Source: Streptomyces sp. NBC_00554
GTDB lineage: Bacteria; Actinomycetota; Actinomycetes; Streptomycetales; Streptomycetaceae
NCBI RefSeq assembly: GCF_041431135.1
Contig: NZ_CP107799.1
Span: 6,262,001-6,326,000 of the forward strand
Reading direction: 5' to 3'
DNA: 64,000 nucleotides
In this document: one piece after another, positions 16,434 to 24,473 of the stretch
Numbering within the stretch: the first letter of the stretch is position 1
Layout: each line of letters opens with the position of its first letter
Made by a program: the position numbers and the translations under genes
The notes under the pieces: generated by a model
Seen by the model: only the letters and a program-made list of their open reading frames with translations
Databases searched by the model: none
Told to the model about the DNA's origin: nothing

Positions 16434-16928
16434 ATGAGCTCCTTGAGCACCCCAGGAACGATGAACCCCGCCAGCCGGACGAACGAGCTGACGACGTCAC
16501 CAGGAACCCCAAGCCGGATGCCCTCGATGACATGGAACGAACTCATCGAGGAGGTAAGGGAATCCGGCCAGTACCCCACCAAGGCGGAAGCGGAACGCGT
16601 CACCCGCCTCGTCCTGTCCGCCCTCGGCGGCCACGTGGTCGGCGACGAACGCGTCGATCTGGCACGCCGACTCCCCACCGAGGCGGCCCGTCTGATCGCA
16701 TCCCAGATCCCGGTCACCCGCTCCCTGTCGGCCGCGGAGTTCGTGGACAGCATCGCGTCCAGCATTTTGGGAGCCACCCCGGCCAAGGCCCGCTGGGACG
16801 TCAGCTCAGTCCTGAGCGTCCTCCCCACGGCCGTCGGCGACGACCTCATCAATCGCATCCTGAAGCAACTTCCCTCCGGCTACGCCCTGTTGTTCGGCCG
16901 AGCGGAACTGGCCCCGACGTCAGCTTGA
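16434..16928 (+). CDS. DUF2267 protein
   Basis: A 164-residue protein. After about 28 polar residues it has the DUF2267 arrangement: MTWNELIEEVRESGQYPTKAEAERVTRLVLSALGGHV, then RRLPTEAARLIASQIP, then SAAEFVDSIASSILGATPAKARWDVSSVLSVLPTAV. That is two copies of a helical about 60-residue unit. ATG 16434 has AGGAGA upstream. The family is often near stress genes, and here it follows Hsp20. Role unknown. Confidence 0.85.
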   Translation: MSSLSTPGTMNPASRTNELTTSPGTPSRMPSMTWNELIEEVRESGQYPTKAEAERVTRLVLSALGGHVVGDERVDLARRLPTEAARLIASQIPVTRSLSAAEFVDSIASSILGATPAKARWDVSSVLSVLPTAVGDDLINRILKQLPSGYALLFGRAELAPTSA

Positions 16929-17415
16929 CGACGTATACGCCGGTCACCTGACGGGACGGGCGGCCCGGGAACCATCGTTGACCGCAGTCGCCACCGGCCG
17001 ACGGCCGCCCTATCCCTCTCAATTCGCTCGCGGCGACGGCGGGGCAGGGAGAGGCCGGCATTCCACACCATCGACGTGCCAAAGCCCGGGAGACGAACCT
17101 CAGTTGACGCCCCCCGCCCGGCTCACCACCCCCGACGGCAGCAGAAGTCTTCCTGGGTCACGAGGCACGACGTCACCTGGACCAGCCGGACGGCCTGTAC
17201 GAGGTGATCGCGGCCTTCTTGAGGTCAACCTGACCGCATTAGGAGCCGGCCGCCCAGCCCATCGGGTGCATGCAGCGGCGAGGCTTGTCGCCGCTCGGAC
17301 CGTCTACGACGACCTCGGCGCCCGCAGCCGGCTCGCGGAGGATACGCGGACCATGAAGCCATGGGCGTCAGACTCCGTCGAGCAGCCATACGGGCGAGGC
17401 AGAGAGAGCGGAACC
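16929..17415. other. gene-poor spacer with a hydrolase relic
   Basis: 487 bases without a convincing intact gene. In one frame, codons at 17174-17233 read HLDQPDGLYEVIAAFLRST and stop. The frame just before it (17166-17174) reads HDV. Together they match the end of an alpha/beta hydrolase like the intact gene downstream, whose DNA near 18175 encodes SHDVHLDRP, with one base missing at the junction. I treat this as a decayed paralogue fragment. The rest holds no recognisable feature. Confidence 0.5.
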
Positions 17416-18255
17416 GTGAACATCCCCCAGCCTGAATTCGTCACGACCCCGGACATCACAAGGCTGGCCTGCCGAGATCACCACCCGTCGGCCCCGGACG
17501 CAGTCACCCCGGCACGCGCTCAGCCCCCGCTCCTCCTCATGCACGGCCTGGCAGGCCACATGGGTGAGTGGGACGACATCCTCCCCCTCCTCCTGGCGGA
17601 CGGCCACCGAGTGGTGACCTACGACGCCCGAGGCCACGGCGCCAGCACCCGCCGCCCTCGGAACATGACCCGAGCGGCCTGCGTCCAAGACGCCCTGGCG
17701 CTGGTCCGCGAACTGTCCCTGGCCCCCGTAACCCTCCTGGGCCAGTCCCTCGGCGGCCACACCGCACTCCTCGCCGCAGCCGCCCACCCTGACCTGGTCC
17801 ACGCCCTCATCCTGATCGAGGCGGGCCCAGCGGGCGCGAACCCCGCCGTCCCCTCAGAAATAGCCGCCTGGCTGGACAGCTGGCCAACACCCTTCAACTC
17901 CCCTTCCGCAGCAGCGGAGTTCTTCGGCCACGAGGCCTGGGCGAGAGGTCTGGAGGAGCGCGAGGAGGGCTGGCGCCCGCGAGTGGACCGCGACACGATG
18001 GTCTCCGCGGTCACGGAGCTCGCGAACCACTCGTACTGGCCCGAGTGGGACAGGATCCGATGCCCCACGCTCGTCATCCGGGGCGCCAACGGAACCATGC
18101 CCGAGTCGGAGGCCACGCGGATGAAGGACCGCCGCCCGACCGCGACGACAGTCCACGTGATCCCCGACGCGTCGCACGACGTCCACCTGGATCGGCCGGC
18201 CGAGCTGCACGCGACGGTGAGCGCGTTTCTGACGGGCATCGGCCAGGGCCCCTGA
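17416..18255 (+). CDS. alpha/beta hydrolase
   Basis: A 279-residue alpha/beta hydrolase. The oxyanion strand-turn is LLLMHGLAGHMGEWDDIL (HG at about 44), followed by VVTYDARGHGAST, the nucleophile elbow LLGQSLGGHTALLAA (Ser about 102), and the late catalytic His in IPDASHDVHLDRP near the C-terminus. An acid residue is expected around VIRGANGTMPES. I start at GTG 17416 (VNIPQPEF) behind GAGAGAGCGG; longer in-frame extensions are unlikely because they enter a relic-bearing spacer. Substrate unknown. A strong hairpin and the RAE follow it. Confidence 0.85.
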   Translation: MNIPQPEFVTTPDITRLACRDHHPSAPDAVTPARAQPPLLLMHGLAGHMGEWDDILPLLLADGHRVVTYDARGHGASTRRPRNMTRAACVQDALALVRELSLAPVTLLGQSLGGHTALLAAAAHPDLVHALILIEAGPAGANPAVPSEIAAWLDSWPTPFNSPSAAAEFFGHEAWARGLEEREEGWRPRVDRDTMVSAVTELANHSYWPEWDRIRCPTLVIRGANGTMPESEATRMKDRRPTATTVHVIPDASHDVHLDRPAELHATVSAFLTGIGQGP

Positions 18256-18313
18256 AGCACGGGTCCCCTGAAGCGCAGTGCAGTGATTGCGCGCGGGGTG
18301 ACAAAAAAGCAAA

Positions 18314-18338
18314 GGCAAGGAGTTCTGAACTCCTTGCC
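18314..18338 (-). terminator. Rho-independent-type hairpin, best oriented leftward
   Basis: Perfect 11-base arms GGCAAGGAGTT / AACTCCTTGCC with a CTG loop. On the plus strand the hairpin is preceded by ACAAAAAAGCAAA, so for leftward transcription the stem is followed by a U-rich run. On the plus strand no U-run follows. It may end transcripts in both directions between the hydrolase and the RAE promoter. Confidence 0.7.
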
Positions 18339-18359
18339 ATGCTCAAGGTATAGCGCACT

Positions 18360-18382
18360 GGGGGGCTTGCGGCAAGGCCCCC
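18360..18382 (+). promoter_or_regulatory. rifamycin-associated element (RAE)-like inverted repeat
   Basis: The sequence reads GGGGG-G-CTTGC, a central G, then GCAAGGCCCCC. Its arms match at 10 of 11 positions. As I remember it, the published rifamycin-associated element is the core GGGGCTTGCGGCAAGGCCCC, and this site contains that core exactly. RAE is reported upstream of rifampin-inducible resistance genes (rph, rgt, rox, helR) in actinobacteria. Here it ends 57 bases before a rifampin-type glycosyltransferase start, with helR following, which supports the call. Exact identity to the published consensus needs a direct check. Confidence 0.75.
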
Positions 18383-18439
18383 GTCGTACCGCAGAATCAC
18401 TGGCCTCAGGCCAGGACCTGCGGAAACGGGAGTCGCTAA

Positions 18440-19669
18440 GTGCGTGTGTTGTTGATGTCGTACGGGTCGCGCGGGGATGTCGAACCCCTGGCGGGACTCG
18501 CGGTGGGGTTGCGGGAACTCGGCGCGGAGGTGCGGGTGTGCGCGCCGCCGGACGAGGAGTTCGCGAAGCTGGTGGCCGGTGTCGGCGCGGAGTTCGTACC
18601 CTTCGGCCGGCCGGTGCGCGCGCTGGTGACCGGGGAGATGCCGGCGGAGGGCCCGCCCGGGATCGCGGCCGAGTTGGTCGCCGCGCACTTCGACACGATC
18701 GGCGCGGCGGCCGAGGGGTGCGATGCGCTGGTGGCGACCGGTTTGATGCCCGCCGGTGCTCGGTCGGTGGCCGAGAAACTGGGCATCCGCTACGTGTACG
18801 GGTGCTTCCACACGCTCGAGCTGCCGTCGCCGCACCGCTCACCGTCGTCTCGGCCGGGCCCGCCGTTGCCACCGGACGTGACCGACAACCGGGCGCTGTG
18901 GGACCTGGATGCCCAGAAGGTGAACGCCCTGTACGGCGGGGCACTCAACACCCACCGGGCGTCGATCGGCCTGCCGCCGGTGGACAACGTCCGCGACCAC
19001 GTCTTCACCGACCAGCCGTGGCTGGCGGCGGACCCGGTCCTGTTGCCGTGCGAGGAGCTGACGGACCTACGCGTCGTGCAGACCGGCGCGTGGATCCGGC
19101 CGGACGAACGCCCGCTGCCGGACGAGCTGTTGGCGTTCCTGGACGCCGGTGAACCGCCGGTGTACGTGGGCTTCGGCAGCATGGCCCTGCGCGGCTCGAC
19201 GGACATCGCCCGGGTGGCCGTCGAGGCGGTCCGCGCGCAGGGCCGCCGCGTACTCGTCGGGAGCGGCTGGGCGGACCTGGGCCTAATCGACGACCGCACC
19301 GACTGCTTCGTCGTCGGCGAGGTCAACCACCAGGCACTGTTCGGCCGGGTGGCCGCCGTCGTGCACCACGGCGGCGCAGGCACGACGACGACGGCCGCCC
19401 GGGCCGGGGCGCCCCAGGTCGTCGTCCCCCAGTTCGTGGACCAGCCGCACTGGGCCGCCCGGGTGGCCCAGTTGGGCATCGGCGTGGCACACGACGGCCC
19501 GACTCCGACCTTCGAGTCCCTGTCCACCGCGCTCAAGACGGCCCTGACCCCCGAGACCCACACACGGGCGAGGGCCGTGGCCGCCACGATCCGCCCCGAC
19601 GGGGCGACGGTGGCCGCGAAGCTGCTGCTCGACGAGGTCAGTCGGCAGAGGCCGCCGGTGTCCGCGTGA
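18440..19669 (+). CDS. rgt: GT1 glycosyltransferase, probable rifampin glycosyltransferase
   Basis: A 409-residue GT-B enzyme of the antibiotic-tailoring GT1 family. The N-terminal acceptor domain begins VLLMSYGSRGDVEPLAGLAVG. The C-terminal nucleotide-sugar domain holds VHHGGAGTTTTAARAGAPQ and PQFVDQPHWAARV, the usual donor-binding signature. Rgt enzymes add glucose to the 23-hydroxyl of rifampin and inactivate it. The specific call rests on the RAE just upstream and helR just downstream; without them I would say only GT1 glycosyltransferase. GTG 18440 has GGGAG 7 bases upstream. Alternative: a macrolide- or glycopeptide-type tailoring enzyme. No other biosynthetic genes are nearby. Confidence 0.78.
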   Translation: MRVLLMSYGSRGDVEPLAGLAVGLRELGAEVRVCAPPDEEFAKLVAGVGAEFVPFGRPVRALVTGEMPAEGPPGIAAELVAAHFDTIGAAAEGCDALVATGLMPAGARSVAEKLGIRYVYGCFHTLELPSPHRSPSSRPGPPLPPDVTDNRALWDLDAQKVNALYGGALNTHRASIGLPPVDNVRDHVFTDQPWLAADPVLLPCEELTDLRVVQTGAWIRPDERPLPDELLAFLDAGEPPVYVGFGSMALRGSTDIARVAVEAVRAQGRRVLVGSGWADLGLIDDRTDCFVVGEVNHQALFGRVAAVVHHGGAGTTTTAARAGAPQVVVPQFVDQPHWAARVAQLGIGVAHDGPTPTFESLSTALKTALTPETHTRARAVAATIRPDGATVAAKLLLDEVSRQRPPVSA

Positions 19670-19726
19670 GTGGGACGGAGCGCTGCCGTCGTAGCCACCA
19701 GGTTCGTCACGCCAGTCCGGACGACG

Positions 19727-19781
19727 TCTTGCCGCACGTATTGGTCGCCGAGTTGCCGCACGTAATGGTCGCCGAGCGACC
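19727..19781 (+). repeat. two tandem 24-base repeats upstream of helR
   Basis: TTGCCGCACGTAWTGGTCGCCGAG occurs twice head to tail (only one base differs), ending about 20 bases before the helR start. The 131-base gap has no second RAE. Either repeat could be a promoter or operator duplication, or the result of slippage. Confidence 0.6.
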
Positions 19782-19800
19782 CCAGATCGGAGCTGCTTAA

Positions 19801-21987
19801 GTGAACCCGCTCAACCCGTTGACCACCAGCGCGTTCGACCTTCCCGACCGTCTCTCTCCCAAGGCTGACCCGACGCTGATCGCCGGCGACGAGGAGCACT
19901 TCGCGGCCATCGCGGAGTGTCTCGAGCAGTCGATCGCCGAGCTGACCGACCGTCTGGATGTCGAACGCAAGGCGCCCGGCGGCATAGGCCGGCAGGCGAT
20001 GGACCGGGACATGGAGATCCACCGGCTGACCACGCGCCTGCGCGCGCTGCGTCGCTTCGGCCTGGACCTGTGCCTCGGACACATGGTCGGCGCGGACGGC
20101 CCCGACGCCACGCCCGTGTACGTCGGACGACTCGGCCTCACGGACAGCACCGGCCGTCGGCTGTTGCTCGACTGGCGCTCCCCGGCGGCCGAGCCGTTCT
20201 TCGGAGCCACCCACGGCAACCCGATGGGCCTGGCGAGCCGCCGCAGGTATCGCTGGACCGGCGGCCGGATCAGCGACTACTGGGACGAGGTGTTCACCTC
20301 GGACGGGTTCGCCGGGCACGCCGCGCTCGACGACCAGTCCGCCTTCATCGCCAGCCTGGGCAGCAACCGGTCACCGCGGATGCGAGACGTACTCGGCACC
20401 ATCCAGGCCGACCAGGACGCCATCATCCGCGCGGGCTCGCGCGGCGCCCTCGTCGTCGACGGCGGTCCGGGTACGGGCAAGACGGTCGTCGCCCTGCACC
20501 GCTCCGCCTACCTCCTCTACTCCGACCCGCGCCTCGGTCACCGCAGGGGCGGCGTACTGTTCGTCGGCCCGCACCAGCCCTACCTGGCCTACGTCGCCGA
20601 CGTACTCCCCAGCCTCGGAGAGGAGGGCGTCCAGACCTGCACCCTGCGGAACCTCGTCGCCGAAGGAGCCGCGGCAGCGGTCGAGGCCGACCCGGACGTG
20701 GCCCTCCTGAAGTCGTCCGCGGACCTGGTGAAGGCGATCGAGACGGCCGTCAGGTTCTACGAGGAGCCGCCCACCAAGGGGATGACGGTCACGACCCACT
20801 GGTCCGAAGTCCGGCTGAGCGCCGACGACTGGGCCCTGGCGTTCGAAGCGGCACCCGGCACCCCGCACAACGAGGCGCGCGACCAGGTCCTGGAGGAACT
20901 GGTCACGATCCTGGTCGACAAGCACGACAACGCCGGCGGCGACGGTGAAATCGACGCCTCGCCCGCTCTGCTCCGCAGATCACTGCTGCAGAACAGGGAA
21001 CTGCTCACGGCCTTCAACCGCGCGTGGCCGCTGCTCGAAGCGGCCGACCTCGTCGGAGACCTGTGGTCGGTACCCGCCTACCTGCGGAAGTGCGCTCCCT
21101 GGCTCGGCCCCGACGACGTACGGAAGCTGCAACGCGAGGACGCCCAGGCCTGGACGGTGTCCGACCTGCCGCTCCTGGACGCGGCACGGCAGCGGCTCGG
21201 CGACCCGGAGGCGTCGCGGCGCAGACGTCGGCACGAAGCCGCCGTCGCCGCCGAACGGGCGGGCAGGGCCGACGTCATCGAGATCCTGCTGCGGGACAGC
21301 GAGATCGACGAGAGCCAAGGCGCGATGGGGATGCTGCGCGGACAGGACCTGCAGGACAGCCTGATCGACGACAGCGCACTGCCCACCGCCGAACCCGACC
21401 TGCTCGCCGGCCCGTTCGCGCACATCGTCGTCGACGAGGCCCAGGAACTCACCGACGCGGAGTGGCAGATGCTGCTGCTCCGGTGCCCGTCCCGGAGCTT
21501 CACCATCGTCGGGGACCGCGCCCAGGCCAGGCACGGGTTCACGGAGTCGTGGCAGGAACGCCTGGAGCGGGTCGGACTCGACCGGATCAACCAGGCCTCC
21601 CTGAGCATCAACTACCGGACGCCGGAAGAGATCATGACGGAAGCCGAACCGGTCATCCGGGCCGCGCTCCCGGACGCCAACGTGCCGAGCTCCATCCGCA
21701 GCAGCGGCATCCCCGTCGTACACGGATCCGCTTCCGACCTGGACTCGGTCCTCGAAACCTGGCTCGCTGCCCACGCCGAGGGGATCGCCTGCGTCATCGG
21801 CGACCCCACATTCCGTACGACATCTCGCGTCCGGTCGCTGACCCCGGAACTGTCGAAGGGGCTCGAGTTCGACCTGGTCGTCGTCATCGACCCGGAGACG
21901 TTCGGCAAGGGCATCGAGGGAGCGGTCGACCGCTATGTCGCGATGACGCGGGCGACCCAGCAACTCGTCATCCTCACGAGCGCCTGA
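19801..21987 (+). CDS. helR: HelR-like RNA polymerase recycling ATPase
   Basis: A 728-residue UvrD/HelD-type SF1 protein. An N-terminal coiled-coil arm (IAGDEEHFAAIAECLEQSIAEL...) is followed by a 1A domain with Walker A GGPGTGKT (221-228). The helicase core has VDEAQELTDAEWQML (Walker B), SINYRTPEEIMTEAEPVIRAALP, and LEFDLVVVIDP with VAMTRATQQLVILTS. HelR binds RNA polymerase, displaces rifamycin and recycles stalled enzyme, giving resistance. Resemblance to HelD and the RAE/rgt context point to HelR rather than housekeeping HelD or UvrD. Start GTG 19801. The gene is intact and its codon use matches its neighbours. Confidence 0.85.
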   Translation: MNPLNPLTTSAFDLPDRLSPKADPTLIAGDEEHFAAIAECLEQSIAELTDRLDVERKAPGGIGRQAMDRDMEIHRLTTRLRALRRFGLDLCLGHMVGADGPDATPVYVGRLGLTDSTGRRLLLDWRSPAAEPFFGATHGNPMGLASRRRYRWTGGRISDYWDEVFTSDGFAGHAALDDQSAFIASLGSNRSPRMRDVLGTIQADQDAIIRAGSRGALVVDGGPGTGKTVVALHRSAYLLYSDPRLGHRRGGVLFVGPHQPYLAYVADVLPSLGEEGVQTCTLRNLVAEGAAAAVEADPDVALLKSSADLVKAIETAVRFYEEPPTKGMTVTTHWSEVRLSADDWALAFEAAPGTPHNEARDQVLEELVTILVDKHDNAGGDGEIDASPALLRRSLLQNRELLTAFNRAWPLLEAADLVGDLWSVPAYLRKCAPWLGPDDVRKLQREDAQAWTVSDLPLLDAARQRLGDPEASRRRRRHEAAVAAERAGRADVIEILLRDSEIDESQGAMGMLRGQDLQDSLIDDSALPTAEPDLLAGPFAHIVVDEAQELTDAEWQMLLLRCPSRSFTIVGDRAQARHGFTESWQERLERVGLDRINQASLSINYRTPEEIMTEAEPVIRAALPDANVPSSIRSSGIPVVHGSASDLDSVLETWLAAHAEGIACVIGDPTFRTTSRVRSLTPELSKGLEFDLVVVIDPETFGKGIEGAVDRYVAMTRATQQLVILTSA

Positions 21988-22129
21988 CGCCGGGAGTCGT
22001 AGGAACAGCGAGTGTGCTGACGTGAGTTGGCGCGGGGCCGGGACGGCGACGAGGTCCGTCCCGGCCCGCGCTGTCACCGGCGCCGACCGACAACCCGATC
22101 CGGGCCCCGAGGGGCACTATCGTGCAGCC

Positions 22130-22696
22130 GTGACCGGTTCCGTACAGCGCCCGTTGTTCTTCCTCGATGTCGACGGACCGCTCATTCCGTTCGGAGGCGC
22201 GTCGCAGTACCCAGACGGCTATCCGACGTACGGGACGACGGATCCCGAACCCCCCGGAGCCGATCCCAATCCGCTGCTGGCCAGGATCAACCCCGAGCAC
22301 GGCCCCCGCTTGTCAGCACTACCGTGCCAGCTGGTCTGGGCCACGACCTGGATGACCGACGCGAACGAAACCATCGCACCGCGGCTCGGCCTGCCCGAGC
22401 TGCCGGTAGTGATCTGGCCGGACCCAACGGCTACCGACGAGCAGAACGAGCAGAACGAGCAGGACGAGCAGGACTTGCGGAACGGACTCCACTGGAAAAC
22501 CCGCACCCTCGTCGACTGGGCAGTCGGCCGCTCCTTCATCTGGGTCGACGACGAAATCACGGACACCGACCGAGCGTGGGTGTCGGCCCACCATCGAGGC
22601 CGGGCTCTGCTCCATCGCGTGGACCCGAGCCGGGGGCTGACCGATGCCGACTACGCCGCTATCAGCGAGTGGCTTCGCAACGAATCCACGAGGTGA
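22130..22696 (+). CDS. HAD domain-containing protein
   Basis: A 188-residue protein starting at GTG 22130. RPLFFLDVDGPLIPFGG carries the HAD motif I aspartates (DVDG), SFIWVDDEITDTDRAWV is the acidic motif IV (DD), and the region between has a WATTWMTDAN segment typical of HAD domains in which motif II threonine is followed by W. An unusual QNEQNEQDEQD run (residues about 104-115, from CAGAACGAG-type repeats) sits in a surface loop. The family is small cytoplasmic phosphatase-like proteins seen beside streptomycete genes of unknown role. The substrate is unknown. Confidence 0.8.
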   Translation: MTGSVQRPLFFLDVDGPLIPFGGASQYPDGYPTYGTTDPEPPGADPNPLLARINPEHGPRLSALPCQLVWATTWMTDANETIAPRLGLPELPVVIWPDPTATDEQNEQNEQDEQDLRNGLHWKTRTLVDWAVGRSFIWVDDEITDTDRAWVSAHHRGRALLHRVDPSRGLTDADYAAISEWLRNESTR

Positions 22697-22823
22697 CCGC
22701 GCTGTTGGTCCACTGGTCCAGGCACCGCCCGCCGCCAGGCGTAAGCCACTGTCCATCGAAACCCAGTTGCGACCCTTCCCCCCGCTCACGACTCTTCAGA
22801 CAGGCTGGGATTTGTCCGAACGG

Positions 22824-23228
22824 ATGATGTGGCGCTCGTCGCAGCGCTGGGGGACCCTCAGCGAACGGTCGGCGCGTACCACGGAGCTGCTGAGGCGCGG
22901 GCGGGAGGCGCTCGACGCCATCCGCGACAGGCTGCGGCACGAGAACGCGGCCGTCCGCGAGGGCTGTTGCCGCCTGTTCGACCACCTGGTCGCCGCCCGA
23001 CTCGTCCTCGCCCCGGCCCTCCGCCGCCTGACCGACGACCCCGAACCCCGGGTCCGCATGATGGCAGCCGAACTACTGGGCAAGTTCGCCCACACAGAAC
23101 CCTCCGCCACGGCAGCCCTGGAACACGCCCGCCTCAACGACTCCAGCCCGGCGGTCCGCAAGGTGGCGAGCTGGTACGCCCCGGGCGGGACGATCTATCG
23201 CAAGACGGCCCCGCGCGGGGCCTGGTAG
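22824..23228 (+). CDS. HEAT-repeat protein, probable 5' frameshift
   Basis: The frame shown gives 134 residues. From about ARTTELLRRGREALDAIRDRLRHENAAVREGCC onward it is a clear armadillo/HEAT repeat protein (VRMMAAELLGKFAHTEPSATAALEHARLNDSSPAVRKVASW). The first about 15 codons are unlike the family. In another frame, starting at GTG 22829, the DNA reads VALVAALGDPQRTV, which is the expected first HEAT helix, and then becomes nonsense. A two-base loss or one-base gain near 22870-22880 would join the two. I treat it as a likely natural frameshift or sequence error. Short HEAT proteins of this type are common in Streptomyces. Confidence 0.6.
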   Translation: MMWRSSQRWGTLSERSARTTELLRRGREALDAIRDRLRHENAAVREGCCRLFDHLVAARLVLAPALRRLTDDPEPRVRMMAAELLGKFAHTEPSATAALEHARLNDSSPAVRKVASWYAPGGTIYRKTAPRGAW

Positions 23229-23393
23229 GCGGTCAAGGGGGCAAGGCATCACGGCATCGCGATGGTGGCGGCGGTGGCGATGGCAATGATGGTGGCGGTG
23301 ACCATGTCACAATCCGCCGCCCTCCCTCGTCTAAGTGTCGGAACCCCACCGGAGAGGTGGAGGCGAGACGTCGAGTATCAGGAGCGTGCCCTC

Positions 23394-23777
23394 ATGAACC
23401 TCGCACTGTGGATCGGTGCCGGACTGCTGGCCGCCGTAGCCCTGGGCGGCGGCATCACCAAAGCATTCGTGCCCAAGGAGAAACTGGCAGCGGCCAACGG
23501 TGGGGGATGGACCGAAGACATCGGCGTCGGCTTCATCAAAACCCTCGGCGTCCTCGAACTCCTGGCCGCGGTGGGCTTGATCCTGCCGGCTGTCGTCGAC
23601 ATCGCACCCGTCATGGTGCCGGTGACCGCCATCTGTTGGGTCCTGCTGATGATCGGCGCGATGGTCACCCACGGCCGACTCGGCGAATCCAAGTTCGTCC
23701 TGGTGAACCTGGTCTATCTGGCGCTCGCGGTCTTCATCGCATGGGGCCGCTTCGGCCCCAACCCGTTCAACGGCTGA
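23394..23777 (+). CDS. DoxX-family membrane protein
   Basis: A 127-residue DoxX protein with four transmembrane helices: LALWIGAGLLAAVALGGGITKAF, then FIKTLGVLELLAAVGLILPAV, then VMVPVTAICWVLLMIGAMVTHGR, then a last VLVNLVYLALAVFIAWGRFG. The GxxxLxGxxxK and LGxLELLAAVGL features are family hallmarks. ATG 23394 has AGGAG upstream. DoxX-like proteins are linked to redox and quinone metabolism but most have no assigned substrate. Confidence 0.88.
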   Translation: MNLALWIGAGLLAAVALGGGITKAFVPKEKLAAANGGGWTEDIGVGFIKTLGVLELLAAVGLILPAVVDIAPVMVPVTAICWVLLMIGAMVTHGRLGESKFVLVNLVYLALAVFIAWGRFGPNPFNG

Positions 23778-23823
23778 CAGGCGGCAACGCTCAGGGATGC
23801 CGGCCTGCGGTGGAGCGCCGTTC

Positions 23824-23858
23824 TCACTTGGCCATTGACTACTCAAGTGGCCAAGTGA
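23824..23858. terminator. bidirectional hairpin terminator
   Basis: Perfect 11-base arms TCACTTGGCCA and TGGCCAAGTGA with a 13-base loop that itself has TTGA and TCAA. It lies between two convergent stop codons (23777 and 23879), as expected for a shared terminator. Confidence 0.75.
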
Positions 23859-23878
23859 AGCGGTGTTCGCGGTGTCGA

Positions 23879-24241
23879 TCAGCTAGTGGCCGGCTGCGGC
23901 TCCCGCACCCGCTGCCTGCGTGCGAACCGACCGAGGAGCACGGCGTTGACCAGGCCGGACAGGGCCGTACCGACGGCGAAGATCAACGGGCTCAGCCAGG
24001 TGAGCGAGGAGTACTCCGCGGGTATCGACACCAGGAGGCCGAGGAAGCTGAACGGCGCCGTGGCCATGAGCGGGTAGGCCCCCGAGAGCCCCGGGTCCGG
24101 CCCCACGTACCAGGCGCCCAAGAAGAACCCCAGCGACGCCGCCACCACGGCGAGATACCCACGCGCGAGCCAGTTGTCCACCGCGGGCACCAGCAACTGG
24201 CGCAGGCGCGGGAGGTGACGCGGGCGGGAAGCATTCGGCAT
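23879..24241 (-). CDS. SCO4225-like small membrane protein
   Basis: A 120-residue membrane protein with four hydrophobic segments (GYLAVVAASLGFFLGAWYVG, YPLMATAPFSFLGLLVSIP, SLTWLSPLIFAVGTALSGLVNAVLLG). The layout and the C-terminal GRFARRQRVREP fit the SCO4225 membrane-protein family of streptomycetes. I start at ATG 24241 (MPNASRPRHLPRLRQL), which has GAAGGAA upstream. The longer open frame to 24406 is not supported. Function unknown. Confidence 0.72.
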   Translation of the reverse strand: MPNASRPRHLPRLRQLLVPAVDNWLARGYLAVVAASLGFFLGAWYVGPDPGLSGAYPLMATAPFSFLGLLVSIPAEYSSLTWLSPLIFAVGTALSGLVNAVLLGRFARRQRVREPQPATS

Positions 24242-24473
24242 CGGGTGTTCCTTCGAGTGGGTCCGGGTTGGCGATCTCCACGATGGATTGCCGGGCGCGC
24301 CAAGGCATGAGTACGGGTACTCATCGGCAGGACTGCAGGACCTACCACGCTGCTCAGGCAACTCGGTGTGTACTTGGCCACCGTTTCCAGCAGCACGCTC
24401 AGTCACAACGTGGGAGTACGGAAGTTCCCATACCCGCGGGACTCCGGCAGGGCAGCTGTGTCAGCCTGCGGAC

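Noticed and set aside
19670..19800. A second RAE before helR
   Set aside because: No CTTGCGGCAAG-type palindrome is present; only the 24-base tandem repeat is found.
22829..24310. A 493-codon frame spanning HEAT, DoxX and beyond
   Set aside because: Only its first about 15 codons look real (HEAT helix); the rest crosses two genes in other frames.
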